DNA of 64,000 bases from Micromonospora saelicesensis (GTDB lineage: Bacteria; Actinomycetota; Actinomycetes; Mycobacteriales; Micromonosporaceae), in NCBI RefSeq assembly GCF_900091575.1, contig NZ_FMCR01000001.1, positions 496,001-560,000 of the forward strand, in the 5' to 3' direction. Below the pieces are notes generated by a model. That model was given only the letters and a program-made list of their open reading frames with translations, was not told the DNA's origin and did not search any database. A program made the translations under genes and the position numbers. Shown piece after piece: positions 43,860-52,151 of this stretch; the first letter of the stretch is position 1, and each line of letters begins with the position of its first letter.

Positions 43860-44828
43860 TCAGCCGGCGTCGGAGGAGTGCCCCGGGAAGAGGTGTGCGC
43901 TCGGGTCGATGGCCACTGCCGCGTTGTTGACCGCCGTCGCCGCCTCACCGAAGCCGGTGGCGATCAGCCGGACCTTGCCCGGGTACTCGGTGATGTCACC
44001 CGCCGCGAAGACCCGGGGCAGGTTGGTGGCCATCGCGCTGTCGACCAGGATGTGCCGGCGGTCCAGCCGAAGCCCCCACTCGGCGAGCGGGCCCAGGTCG
44101 GCCGTGAAGCCGAGGGCGGCCACCACGGTGTCCACCGGCAGCGTCTCGGTCGCGCCGCCGCGCACTGTCACCTCGGCACCGGTCACCGCGCCGTCCCCGA
44201 GCAGTCTGGTGACCTCGGCGTTGACCACCACCCGCACCGGCAGGGACAGCACCCGGGCGACCGTCGAGGCGTGGGCCCGGAACTTCTCCCGGCGGTGCAC
44301 CAGGGTCACCGAGCGGGCCAGCGGTTGCAGCGCCAGCGCCCAGTCGAAGGCGGAGTCGCCGCCACCGACGATCAGCACGTCCCGATCGGTCAGCTCGGTC
44401 GGCTCGGTCACGAAGTAGACGATCCCCGAGCCGGGGGCGCCGTCGGCGCACGGCAACGGCCGAGGGCTGAAGCTGCCCAGCCCGCCGGTGACCACGATCG
44501 CGCCGCACGCGAGCTGCTCGCCACCGGCCAGGCCGAGCACCGGGCGACCGTCGGCGTACGCGAGCTTCTCCGCCCGGGTGCCGAGCAGGTACTGCGGATT
44601 GAACGGGGCCGCCTGGGCCACCAGGTTGGCCACCAGGTCGCGGCCCTTGACCGCGGGGAAACCGGCGACGTCGAGGATCAGCTTCTCCGGGTACATGGCG
44701 GTGACCTGACCGCCCGGCTCGGGCAACGCGTCGATCACCGCCACCGACAGCCCCCGGAACCCGGCGTAGTACGCGGCGAAGAGGCCGGCCGGACCGGCCC
44801 CGATCACGGCGACATCGACCTCGCGCAT
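43860..44828 (-). CDS. Ferredoxin/flavodoxin-NADP reductase, thioredoxin-reductase-like
   Basis: A 322-residue flavoprotein with the FAD motif VIGAGPAGLFAAYYAG near the N-terminus, an NADP motif LIVGGGDSAFDWALAL, and the C-terminal VFAAGDITEYPGKVRLIATGFGEAATAVNNA. It lacks the CxxC redox pair of thioredoxin reductase, as in the YumC/FNR subgroup that transfers electrons between NADPH and ferredoxin. The ATG at 44828 gives the family's usual N-terminus; the open frame reaches 44852. Confidence 0.9.
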   Translation of the reverse strand: MREVDVAVIGAGPAGLFAAYYAGFRGLSVAVIDALPEPGGQVTAMYPEKLILDVAGFPAVKGRDLVANLVAQAAPFNPQYLLGTRAEKLAYADGRPVLGLAGGEQLACGAIVVTGGLGSFSPRPLPCADGAPGSGIVYFVTEPTELTDRDVLIVGGGDSAFDWALALQPLARSVTLVHRREKFRAHASTVARVLSLPVRVVVNAEVTRLLGDGAVTGAEVTVRGGATETLPVDTVVAALGFTADLGPLAEWGLRLDRRHILVDSAMATNLPRVFAAGDITEYPGKVRLIATGFGEAATAVNNAAVAIDPSAHLFPGHSSDAG

Positions 44829-44934
44829 GGCGTACCGTCGCTTTCCGCTCACGGATCAACGCGTGCTGATCTCGACCGTAAGCGGGTAGTGGCGGTCGGG
44901 CAAGCACGTCCCAGAGGCGCGCCGGAGAATCGCC

Positions 44935-45588
44935 TCAGGGCAGGCTGAGTGTGGAGCCCGAGTAGTCCGGGCCGCCCACGGCGGGTCGCCGCCGACGGAA
45001 CAGAATCGCGGCCACCACCCCGCCGAGCAGGCCGAACAGGTGCCCCTGCCAGGAGATCCGCTCGTCGGTGGGGAGGATGCCGACCAGCTGCCAGCCGTAG
45101 AGCAGGCCAACCAGGAGGAAGACCGCGAAGTTCCACCAGCTGCGCTCGACGATGCCCCGGGTGAGCAGGATGCCCAGGTAGCCGAAGATGACACCGCTGG
45201 CGCCGACCACCACCGAGTTGGGTGAGCCGGTGAACCACACGCCGAGCCCGCTGACCAGGATGATGACCAGGGTCGACCAGAGGAATCGGCGGGCACCGGC
45301 GGCGAGGACGAAGGTGCCCAGCAGGATCAGCGGGATGCTGTTGCTGTAGAGGTGGTCGAAGCCGTGGTGCAGGAACGGGGAGAAGAAGACCCCGTCCAGC
45401 CCGTCGATGCGCTGCGGGATGATGCCGGCGGTGGCGTCCAGGCCGAACGCGAGCCCCTGGTCGACGGCCTCGATGAGAAAGAGGAACGGGACCACCGCGC
45501 ACATGGCGACGAACGCCCGGCCGAGCGCGGCGTAGAACGCCTCGGTGCCGAACCGGTAGGGGTCGCCGCTTGACGGGTGCAGGGTCAC
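44935..45588 (-). CDS. Rhomboid-family intramembrane serine protease
   Basis: A 217-residue rhomboid with about six membrane helices. The catalytic serine is S131 in GASG, the partner histidine is H183 in GHLFGLLGG, and H79-xxx-N83 matches the oxyanion-site HxxxN of GlpG. It cleaves transmembrane substrates within the bilayer; the substrate is unknown. The GTG start has only a weak GGA upstream. The frame is open further upstream, but that part overlaps the transglycosylase 3' end. Confidence 0.92.
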   Translation of the reverse strand: MTLHPSSGDPYRFGTEAFYAALGRAFVAMCAVVPFLFLIEAVDQGLAFGLDATAGIIPQRIDGLDGVFFSPFLHHGFDHLYSNSIPLILLGTFVLAAGARRFLWSTLVIILVSGLGVWFTGSPNSVVVGASGVIFGYLGILLTRGIVERSWWNFAVFLLVGLLYGWQLVGILPTDERISWQGHLFGLLGGVVAAILFRRRRPAVGGPDYSGSTLSLP

Positions 45589-45648
45589 TCCACAACTGCT
45601 ATCAGCAAAAGCGGCCGACCGCCACTCACGTCCTGTGCGGAGTACGCG

Positions 45649-45687
45649 CGAAGGCGGGGCGGTGGAGAGCCACCTGCCCCGCCTTCG
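45649..45687 (-). terminator. Terminator after the lytic transglycosylase
   Basis: A perfect 12-bp stem (45649-45660 with 45676-45687) extended by 5 bp after a one-base bulge, 4-base loop. It begins 7 bases past the stop at 45695. Confidence 0.8.
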
Positions 45688-45694
45688 ACAGCCG

Positions 45695-46375
45695 TCAGTA
45701 GTGCCCGTTGTTCTGGAAGTAGGTCCAGGCACCGCAGGGCGTCTTGTACCTGCCCTTGATGTAGCCCAACCCCCACTTGATCTGCGTGGCCGGGTTGGTC
45801 CGCCAGTCGGACGCGACGGAGCCCATCTTGCTGCCCGGCAGAGACTGCGGGATGCCGTACGCACCGGACGAGGAGTTGCTGGCCTTGTGGTTCCAGCCGC
45901 TCTCCTTGGTCCAGAGCTTCTCCAGGCAGGGGAACTCGGCGATGCCGAAACCCGAGCTGATCATCAGGGCGCAGCCGGTCTTGCGGTTGCCGCTGTACTC
46001 GGCGCAGGACGCCGGGATCGGCCCGTCGTACGGCTTGGCGGCCGCATTGGCAGCGGCGGCGCGCTCGCGCTTGCGGGACGCCGCAGCGGCCTCGGCCCGG
46101 CGGGCCCGCTCAGCGGCTTCCTTGGCGGCCTCCTTCGCCCGCAGCTTGGCCTGGTACTCGGCGGCCCGCTGCTTGGAGAACTGCACCTGGTGGGCGGCCT
46201 GCCGCTCGCGCTGGTACGCGAGGTCGGCCCGGTCGACCTCGAGACTGACCTGCTCGGTCAGACCCTGTTGCTGGGTTTCCCGGTCTTCGCCCAGGTAGAA
46301 GCCACCGGCAACGCCCACGGAGAGCAGCGCTACAGCAGCCGTACGGGCGCCCAACCGGCTCCACAGCCGACTCAC
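45695..46375 (-). CDS. Membrane-anchored lytic transglycosylase-like protein
   Basis: A 226-residue protein: signal anchor (AAVALLSVGVAGGFYLG), a coiled coil of about 90 residues rich in Ala/Arg/Glu, and a C-terminal SLT-like domain with EKLWTKESGWNHKASNSSSGAYGIPQSLPG, the glutamate of KESGW being the likely catalytic acid, and ATQIKWGLGYIKGRY. It probably cleaves peptidoglycan glycan strands. GTG start with AAGGGA upstream. The gap of nearly 280 bases before it is long for this genome. Confidence 0.88.
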   Translation of the reverse strand: MSRLWSRLGARTAAVALLSVGVAGGFYLGEDRETQQQGLTEQVSLEVDRADLAYQRERQAAHQVQFSKQRAAEYQAKLRAKEAAKEAAERARRAEAAAASRKRERAAAANAAAKPYDGPIPASCAEYSGNRKTGCALMISSGFGIAEFPCLEKLWTKESGWNHKASNSSSGAYGIPQSLPGSKMGSVASDWRTNPATQIKWGLGYIKGRYKTPCGAWTYFQNNGHY

Positions 46376-46652
46376 GAAGTGGTCCCTTCGTCGGGAGCAA
46401 GGACGTGGCGCGGCGCAGACCACAGGTGGGCCGTCAGCCGTGCCACGAGCGCCCCGACCGGTTGCCGGTCGCGCCGACGCACCAACCTTCGCCGATGTCG
46501 TCCGTCTCGGGACGAACGATCGCCAACGATTCCGGTGGTGCATGGACGCTCGTGGGACACGATTGCGCACAGTGAGGCTGATGGGAAACCAACCAGGCTG
46601 TTTGTGATCTGCGCCACACCGAAAATGCGGACAAAAGCCCGCATAAGACCCG
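46376..46652 (-). promoter_or_regulatory. Long leader region upstream of the transglycosylase
   Basis: This 277-base gap has no gene. It has a 7-bp hairpin with 3-base loop (46455-46471) and a 6-bp hairpin (46498-46515). Actinobacterial peptidoglycan hydrolase genes often have a c-di-AMP (ydaO) riboswitch here, but I could not match its conserved core, so I call only a structured leader. Confidence 0.3.
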
Positions 46653-48068
46653 TCAGATCGGGATGTCCTCTAGGAGGTCGGTGACCATCGCGGCGATCGG
46701 CGACCGCTCCGAACGGCTGAGGGTGACGTGCGCGAAGAGCGGATGGCCCTTGAGCGCTTCGATGACAGCCGTCACCCCGTCGTGCCGGCCGACCCGCAGA
46801 TTGTCCCGCTGGGCCACGTCGTGGGTGAGCACCACCCGGGAGCCCTGCCCGATCCGGGACAGCACGGTCAGCAGCACCCCGCGCTCCAGCGACTGGGCCT
46901 CGTCCACGATCACGTAGGCGTCGTGCAGGCTGCGCCCGCGGATGTGGGTCAGCGGCAGCACCTCCAGGATGCCCCGCGAGGTGACCTCCTCCAGCACGTT
47001 CTCGTGCACCACAGCGCCGAGCGTGTCGAAGACCGCCTGGGCCCACGGCGACATCTTCTCCGACTCCGAGCCCGGCAGGTAGCCCAACTCCTGGCCACCG
47101 ACGGCGTACAGCGGGCGGAACACGATGACCTTCTTGTGTCGGCGGCGCTCCATCACCGCCTCCAGCCCGGCGCAGAGTGCCAGCGCCGACTTGCCGGTGC
47201 CGGCCCGGCCACCCAGCGAGACGATCCCGATCGACTCGTCCAACAGCAGGTCGAGAGCGATCCGCTGCTCGGCCGAGCGGCCGTGCAGCCCGAACGCCTC
47301 CCGGTCGCCCCGGACCAGACGCACCGACTTGTCCGGCAGCACCCGACCGAGTGCGGAGCCACGCCCCGAGTGCAGCACCAGACCGGTGTGGCAGGGCAGC
47401 CCGGCCGCCTCGTCGAGGTCGAGCGTCTCGCCGGCGTACAGCTGGCCGATCTGCTCCTCGCTCAACTCCATCTCCGACATGCCGGTCCAGGTCGGGTCGC
47501 TGGCCTGGCCGTGGCGGTACTCGTCGGCACGCAGACCCACCGAGGCCGCCTTCACCCGCAACGGCATGTCCTTGCTGACCAGGGTCACCTCCCGCCCCTC
47601 GGCGGCGAGGTTGAGCGCGACGGAGAGGATCCGGGCGTCATTGCTCTCGGTGCGGAAACCGGGCGGCAGGACGCCGTCGTCGGTGTGGTTGAGCTCCACC
47701 CGCAGGGTGCCGCCGACGTCGTTGGCGGGCACCGGCCGGTCGAGTCGGCCGTGCCGTACCCGCAGGTCGTCGAGCATCCGCAGCGACTGCCGGGCGAACC
47801 AGCCCAGCTCCGGATGGTGCCGCTTGCCTTCCAGTTCGGTGATGACCACCAGAGGTAGCACCACCTCGTGCTCCGCGAACCGGTGGAACGCCGCCGGATC
47901 GGAGAGCAGCACCGACGTGTCCAGGACAAAGGCCTGGCCGGCTGGTCGTGGCTCCTTGGGGTCGGCCGGCGCGGTGACCGCCGAACGGCGGCTCCTGGTG
48001 GCTCGGCGGGGCGTGGCAGTCGCGGCCGGGGTCTGGTCGGCACCGGCGATGGTACGGCGAGTCGTCAC
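46653..48068 (-). CDS. phoH2: PIN-PhoH fusion protein (PhoH2-like)
   Basis: A 471-residue protein. Residues about 45-180 are a PIN RNase domain ([50 protein letters not shown]) and the rest is a PhoH ATPase ([12 protein letters not shown] with K293, then [19 protein letters not shown] and [11 protein letters not shown]). Mycobacterial PhoH2 proteins with this architecture have combined RNA helicase and RNase activity. GTG start with GGAG upstream. It overlaps by four bases a 47-codon ORF, matching the phoAT-phoH2 layout. Confidence 0.92.
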   Translation of the reverse strand: MTTRRTIAGADQTPAATATPRRATRSRRSAVTAPADPKEPRPAGQAFVLDTSVLLSDPAAFHRFAEHEVVLPLVVITELEGKRHHPELGWFARQSLRMLDDLRVRHGRLDRPVPANDVGGTLRVELNHTDDGVLPPGFRTESNDARILSVALNLAAEGREVTLVSKDMPLRVKAASVGLRADEYRHGQASDPTWTGMSEMELSEEQIGQLYAGETLDLDEAAGLPCHTGLVLHSGRGSALGRVLPDKSVRLVRGDREAFGLHGRSAEQRIALDLLLDESIGIVSLGGRAGTGKSALALCAGLEAVMERRRHKKVIVFRPLYAVGGQELGYLPGSESEKMSPWAQAVFDTLGAVVHENVLEEVTSRGILEVLPLTHIRGRSLHDAYVIVDEAQSLERGVLLTVLSRIGQGSRVVLTHDVAQRDNLRVGRHDGVTAVIEALKGHPLFAHVTLSRSERSPIAAMVTDLLEDIPI

Positions 48069-48208
48069 AGGCCTGCTCCGACGGATGGGCACCCGCCACC
48101 CGTGTTCCGCCTCCTCCGGTGCCCGGGGACACGGGGTCGGATGCGGAACCCCATGCGCGAGGTCGCAGATCCGGGCGGACCGGCTGGCTCGGGAGAACCC
48201 CGTGCCAT
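48065..48208 (-). CDS. 47-codon ORF overlapping phoH2; PhoAT-like candidate
   Basis: An ATG at 48208 opens a 47-residue frame ending in a TGA that shares bases with the GTG start of the PIN-PhoH gene (GTGA, four-base overlap). TAGCGT (48215-48220) lies exactly six bases before the ATG, so a leaderless mRNA would start at this ORF. The peptide is basic (a run RRRR near residue 33, many Arg/Gly/Pro) and resembles no family I know. Mycobacterial phoH2 genes are preceded by an overlapping small antitoxin-type gene, phoAT; position and coupling match, sequence similarity is not shown. Confidence 0.55.
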   Translation of the reverse strand: MARGSPEPAGPPGSATSRMGFRIRPRVPGHRRRRNTGGGCPSVGAGL

Positions 48209-48334
48209 GCCTAGACGCTAGCCCCGCCTGACCTTCCCGGCTAGGGGCCGAACGTGGATCTCCCAAGACGCGCTCATGAACAGCACTCCGCCGACGCTCG
48301 CACCAGCCGTGGGACCGGCGGCGAACGCGGCGGA

Positions 48335-48375
48335 ACCGGCCGGGATGCATGCCCCCTGCGCGCATCCCGGCCGGT
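48335..48375. repeat. Inverted repeat in the gap before phoAT-like ORF
   Basis: A perfect 14-bp inverted repeat (48335-48348 with 48362-48375), 13-base loop, with GGGATGC at the inner end of the left arm, the same heptamer as the tandem repeat at 8.6 kb. No gene lies here; the rest of 48209-48450 shows nothing else I can support. Confidence 0.7.
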
Positions 48376-48450
48376 GGGGCCACCGTCACCGGTCTGACGT
48401 GACCCCGACGGTGCGTGTCCGCCGCGGACGACGCACCGCGCTCGTGGTGC

Positions 48451-48477
48451 CGGTCGGCGGGGCAGCCCCGCCGACCG
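48451..48477 (-). terminator. Terminator after the small membrane gene
   Basis: A perfect 12-bp stem (48451-48462 with 48466-48477) with a 3-base loop, starting 3 bases past the stop at 48481. Confidence 0.8.
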
Positions 48478-48480
48478 ACC

Positions 48481-48816
48481 TCAACCGGTACGTCGGACGA
48501 GCGTGCCGGTCGGGTGCCGCCCGGTGATCGGGGCGGCCGGCGCGCTGAACGACGAGCCGGTGTACGTGGTGCCGGGGCGTTCGACAGCACCGGCGGAACG
48601 GACCACGCCAGCGGGCGAGACCGACAGAGCCGAGGCGATCGCCGCCTGGGCGTCCCGACGACGCCGGTTCCAGGCGCCCCGGTCACCGTCGAAGTAGCCC
48701 TGTCGGTAACCGAAGCGGTAGCCGATGCGGTAGCTGAGCTGCCCGTGCAGACGGCCGGCCGCGTAACTGGTGGCACCGAGCACCAGGACGAGGAACACCG
48801 CGAGAAAAGGGCTCAT
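48481..48816 (-). CDS. Small membrane protein, unknown
   Basis: A 111-residue protein with one N-terminal membrane helix (residues 3-20), then an Arg/Tyr/Gly repeat-like stretch ([19 protein letters not shown]) and a Ser/Thr/Ala-rich tail. I recognise no family. GGAG lies upstream of the ATG. It starts 31 bases after the 115-residue gene and is probably cotranscribed with it. Confidence 0.65.
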   Translation of the reverse strand: MSPFLAVFLVLVLGATSYAAGRLHGQLSYRIGYRFGYRQGYFDGDRGAWNRRRRDAQAAIASALSVSPAGVVRSAGAVERPGTTYTGSSFSAPAAPITGRHPTGTLVRRTG

Positions 48817-48847
48817 CGGGCAGCTCCGGCCCAGCCGGGACGCCAGG

Positions 48848-49195
48848 TCATCGCTCCTCCGGCTCGATCGTGGTGGGGTCGGCGACGAGCAGCCGGTCCA
48901 GGTCGTCGGTGCTGACCTCCTCGACCAGCTCGACGCTGATCCGGCAGCCGTCCAGCACGACCTCGGCCACCGAGGAGCGGCGGATCTCCCCGCCGGCGTC
49001 GTAGACCCGGACGCTCAGCTCCGGGCAGCCGAGATGGGTACGCCAGGCGTTCCACTCGGCACGATCACCGACGCTCAGCGACAGGTAGCGGCAGCCTCGG
49101 GCCAGGTAGAGGCGCCAGGGGGCAGTCAGCCCTGCGGCGACCCCCTCGGCGATCAGCCCGAAGGCCTGGGCGCGGGTGGCGAGCTCGGTCACCAC
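48848..49195 (-). CDS. Small soluble protein, unknown
   Basis: A 115-residue protein with no membrane segment: ATRAQAFGLIAEGVAAGL at the N-terminus, one central WRTHLGCPELSVRVYDAGGEIRRSS stretch and an acidic C-terminus. I recognise no family. Two adjacent GTG codons could start it, with a G-rich ribosome site upstream. It is divergent from the XRE regulator gene across a region with repeated CGTGACA sites, so co-regulation is likely. Confidence 0.65.
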   Translation of the reverse strand: MVTELATRAQAFGLIAEGVAAGLTAPWRLYLARGCRYLSLSVGDRAEWNAWRTHLGCPELSVRVYDAGGEIRRSSVAEVVLDGCRISVELVEEVSTDDLDRLLVADPTTIEPEER

Positions 49196-49214
49196 GACCC
49201 CCTGGCACCGGGGG

Positions 49215-49406
49215 CGTGACGCATGTGAGCACCAATCGTCTCATGCACGTGACACACCGTAGATTGTCCCATGGGCGTGACAGTATCAGCTTTTCGTCCG
49301 CTTACGTTTGCCACTACGTTCATCTATTCTGCCCGCGTGACACCCCTCAACAGTGGCACTGACTCGTTTACCGGAAATCCGAACCCCTCGTCACGTCCGC
49401 GTGACA
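49215..49406. promoter_or_regulatory. Five spaced CGTGAC(A/G) sites between divergent genes
   Basis: CGTGACG at 49215-49221 and CGTGACA at 49248-49254, 49276-49282, 49336-49342 and 49400-49406, all in one orientation. Start-to-start distances are 33, 28, 60 and 64 bases, near multiples of three helical turns. The last site is also half of an inverted repeat GTCACG-N4-CGTGAC (49390-49405). The neighbouring XRE protein is the obvious candidate ligand; WhiA-type GACAC cores occur in two sites and are an alternative. Confidence 0.55.
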
Positions 49407-49456
49407 GTGGCGAGCCGGGGCGCGCACCCGCAGCCGGCTGGCCGTACCGTCACGGA

Positions 49457-49900
49457 GTGACCGAGACGGCCAATGCGCGGAAGATCGCCTTCGCCACCTT
49501 CGTCCGGCGGGCCCTGGACGAGGCACGGGCGACCCGAGCCTGGAGCGGCACCGAGGTGTCCCGGCGCACCGGCGTCTCCCGGCAGACCATCAACCGCTGG
49601 GTCCGGGGCGACTGGGCCAGCGATCCGGAGGCCGAGCGGGTGGTCGCCTTCTGCGAGGGCCTGGGGTTGAACCCGGCCGCCGCCTTCGCCGCGCTCGGCT
49701 GGGACCGCGCCGCGGCCGGCCCCCGCACCGGCCAGGCCGCCCCTCCGATGGACCCGGACGTGGAGGCGCTGCTGCGCCGTCTGGTCGATCCGCAGGTGTC
49801 GGACGCGGAGAAGTTCCACATCCGGGAAACCATCAGATATCTCGCATACCGCCCAACGTTGCCGGTCGATGTCCGAAAAAGGGGCAATCAGGCAGGCTAG
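49457..49900 (+). CDS. XRE-family DNA-binding regulator
   Basis: A 147-residue protein with a helix-turn-helix at about residues 26-58 (WSGTEVSRRTGVSRQTINRWVRGDWASDP) and a C-terminal region (DPDVEALLRRLVDPQVSDAEKFHIRETIRYLA) that may dimerise. Function and ligand unknown. The GTG start lies six bases after TACCGT (49445-49450) and lacks a ribosome site, so a leaderless transcript is likely. Tandem CGTGACA sites are just upstream. Confidence 0.85.
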   Translation: MTETANARKIAFATFVRRALDEARATRAWSGTEVSRRTGVSRQTINRWVRGDWASDPEAERVVAFCEGLGLNPAAAFAALGWDRAAAGPRTGQAAPPMDPDVEALLRRLVDPQVSDAEKFHIRETIRYLAYRPTLPVDVRKRGNQAG

Positions 49901-50062
49901 TTCCTCAGATAGCGAAAGAACGCCTGGTCAGGTTCATTCGTTTGCCTCCGGGGCTGGAACGGGCACGCTAGCGTCCCTATTCGTACTGCTTGGGCTCGTC
50001 ATCGGCGGGGGGACGGGACAAGGCCGAACCCAGCCCTGCGGGACAGAAGGAGGGGTCTGTCC

Positions 50063-50416
50063 ATGACCCTGAAGTGGTTGGCAGTCGTGGTCGCAACGGT
50101 GTCGGTGACACTGTGGGCGACCGGTAACACGGTGACCCTCGCGGTCGACGGCGGGCAGCTGCCGCTGCTCGTCAATCTCTTTGCGCTCATCACCGCCGGC
50201 ACTGCGGTCGTCCTGGCCGTCGTCGCCGAGCTGCACGAGCGTCTGAACAACCGAATCAGCGCGCTCACCGAGTTCCTGGTGGCCCGGCTCAACGAGATCG
50301 AGAACCACACCGGCGATCGCAACACCGGGTTCGTGGAGGGCTACCTGTTGAGCCACGGCCAGGAGGCGGCAGTGGTGCCGTTCGGCCGGCGCGGACGAGG
50401 AGCCGCCGAACGCTGA
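50063..50416 (+). CDS. Small two-helix membrane protein
   Basis: A 117-residue protein with two membrane helices (about residues 5-22 and 34-56) and a cytoplasmic C-terminus containing RISALTEFLVARLNEIENH, a likely short amphipathic helix. I recognise no family. The ribosome site AAGGAGGGG is strong. It follows the XRE gene by 160 bases on the same strand, in which TAGCGT (49969-49974) may be its -10. Confidence 0.7.
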   Translation: MTLKWLAVVVATVSVTLWATGNTVTLAVDGGQLPLLVNLFALITAGTAVVLAVVAELHERLNNRISALTEFLVARLNEIENHTGDRNTGFVEGYLLSHGQEAAVVPFGRRGRGAAER

Positions 50417-50483
50417 TCGCGTACCGCTCAATGGGCCCGCTCGGCCAGGAATGAGCCTGGATCGCCGGGGTACGCTGACGCGC

Positions 50484-51308
50484 GTGCCGCCGTTGAATCT
50501 GGGCAATCAGCAGCCGAGAACCCCGTTGAACGCCGACCAGGCCTGGCGGATAACCGCCAGCCGGGCGGCCGGGACCGTGCTCTTCTTCGACTTCGACGGC
50601 ACGCTCGCGCCCGTCGACGACGATCCGACCGCGGTACGCCCGGCGCCCAAGGCGTTGGCCGCGATCGAGGCGCTCGCCCCGGTCGTGCAGCGGGTCGCGA
50701 TCGTCTCCGCCCGACCCGTCGAGTTCCTTCGGGATCAGCTCGGCGGGCTCGTCGGTGTGGACCTCTACGGCCTCTACGGGCTGGAGCACAGCCACTCCGG
50801 CGGCGAGACGGTCACCGAACCGGCCGCGCTGCCCTGGGTGCCGACCATGGCGGAGCTGGCCGACCTGGCTCGGGCGGAACTGCCGCCCGGCACGCTCGTG
50901 GAGTACAAGCGGCTCTCGGTCGCGCTGCACTGGCGTACCGCCCCGCAACTGGGCGCGACAGTGCAGCAGTGGGGGCAGGCACAGGCCGACCGTCTGGGGC
51001 TGCGCTCGCAGGCCGGGCGGATGGTGCTGGAGCTCAAGCCACCGGTCGACCGGGACAAGGGCATGGTGATCGGCGAGGCGATCAAGGGTGCCACCGGCGC
51101 CTGGTACTTCGGCGACGATGTCTCCGACATCAAGGCCTTCGCCGCGCTACGCGCTCGCGCCGCCGCCGACCCGGACTTCCTCGGTGTCTGCGTGGCGGTG
51201 GCCAACCCGGAGACCGGACAAGAGGTGGCCAACGCCGCCGACCTGACCATCGAGTCGCCGGCCGCCCTGGGCGACTTCCTCACCCAGGCGCTGACCCACC
51301 TGCCCTGA
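50484..51308 (+). CDS. otsB: Trehalose-6-phosphate phosphatase
   Basis: A 274-residue HAD phosphatase of the trehalose-phosphatase type. Motif I is FFDFDGTLAPV with D36 and D38; EYKRLSVALHWR, LELKPPVDRDKGMV and WYFGDDVSDIKAF supply substrate and metal residues. It would dephosphorylate trehalose 6-phosphate, but no otsA is in the window. The GTG at 50484 lies seven bases after TACGCT (50471-50476), pointing to a leaderless start; the frame is open to 50451. Confidence 0.92.
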   Translation: MPPLNLGNQQPRTPLNADQAWRITASRAAGTVLFFDFDGTLAPVDDDPTAVRPAPKALAAIEALAPVVQRVAIVSARPVEFLRDQLGGLVGVDLYGLYGLEHSHSGGETVTEPAALPWVPTMAELADLARAELPPGTLVEYKRLSVALHWRTAPQLGATVQQWGQAQADRLGLRSQAGRMVLELKPPVDRDKGMVIGEAIKGATGAWYFGDDVSDIKAFAALRARAAADPDFLGVCVAVANPETGQEVANAADLTIESPAALGDFLTQALTHLP

Positions 51309-51321
51309 CGTGACCTGACCG

Positions 51322-51346
51322 GGCGGCGACCGACGGCGTCGCCGCC
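51322..51346. terminator. Hairpin between otsB and the isoprenyl transferase gene
   Basis: A 9-bp stem (51322-51330 with 51338-51346) and 7-base loop, with a further 6-bp outer pair beyond a 2x2 internal loop, between convergent genes. Confidence 0.55.
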
Positions 51347-51349
51347 GCG

Positions 51350-52120
51350 TCAGGCCCCGTAGCGGCGTTGTCTGGTGGCGTACGAGCGCAGGGCCCGCAG
51401 GAAGTCGATGTGCCGGAAATCCGGCCAGTTGAGCTCGCAGAAGTAGAACTCCGAGTGCGCGGACTGCCAGAGCATGAAACCGGACAGCCGCTGCTCGCCG
51501 CTGGTGCGGATGACCAGGTCCGGGTCGGGCTGGCCCCGGGTGTAGAGGTGCTCGGCGATGTGCTCGACGTCCAGCACCTCGGCCAACTCCTCGATCGTGC
51601 CCCCGGTGGCGGCGTGCTCAAGCAGCAGCGAACGGACCGCGTCGGTGATCTCCCGGCGACCGCCGTAGCCCACCGCGATGTTGACCTCCGCGCCTCCGGT
51701 GCGCTCGCGGGTGCGCTCCTCGGCGCCCTTGAGCGCCGCCGCGGTCTGCGCCGGCAGCAGGTCGAGCGCCCCGACGATGCGCAGTCGCCAGGGGTTGCCC
51801 TCCTCGGAGAGCTCCACCACCAGGTCCTCAATGATCTTGAGGAGCGGGTCCAGCTCGGCGGCCGGACGGCGCAGGTTGTCGGTGGCCAGCAGGTAGAGGG
51901 TCACGTGCCCGACGCCGGCCTGGTCACACCAGCCGAGGACATGCTTGATCTTCGCCGCGCCGACCCGGTGCCCGTCGTTCGGGTCGACGAAGCCCATTTC
52001 CCTCGCCCATCGGCGGTTGCCGTCGCACATCACCCCGACATGCCGGGGCACCGGCTTACCCGCGAGCTTCGCCGTGAGCCGGCGCTCGTACACGGAGTAG
52101 ATAAGGTTCCGCAGCGTCAT
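51350..52120 (-). CDS. cis-Isoprenyl diphosphate synthase (UppS family)
   Basis: About 256 residues. The family signature CDGNRRWAREMGF with the catalytic aspartate (residue 33), then GWCDQAGVGHVTLYLLATDNLRRP and the C-terminal PDLVIRTSGEQRLSGFMLWQSAHSEFYFCELNWPDF. The family makes Z-prenyl chains for cell-wall carriers. The sequence resembles the short-chain mycobacterial Z-FPP synthase (Rv1086) as much as UppS. TACGCT (52129-52134) is 8 bases before this ATG and 5 before the adjacent GTG at 52123. Confidence 0.93.
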   Translation of the reverse strand: MTLRNLIYSVYERRLTAKLAGKPVPRHVGVMCDGNRRWAREMGFVDPNDGHRVGAAKIKHVLGWCDQAGVGHVTLYLLATDNLRRPAAELDPLLKIIEDLVVELSEEGNPWRLRIVGALDLLPAQTAAALKGAEERTRERTGGAEVNIAVGYGGRREITDAVRSLLLEHAATGGTIEELAEVLDVEHIAEHLYTRGQPDPDLVIRTSGEQRLSGFMLWQSAHSEFYFCELNWPDFRHIDFLRALRSYATRQRRYGA

Positions 52121-52151
52121 CACCTAGCAGCGTAGCGACCCTTCGGCCAGT

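Noticed and set aside
46376..46652. A c-di-AMP (ydaO) riboswitch
   Set aside because: Position fits, but I could not find the conserved core sequence; left as an unassigned leader.
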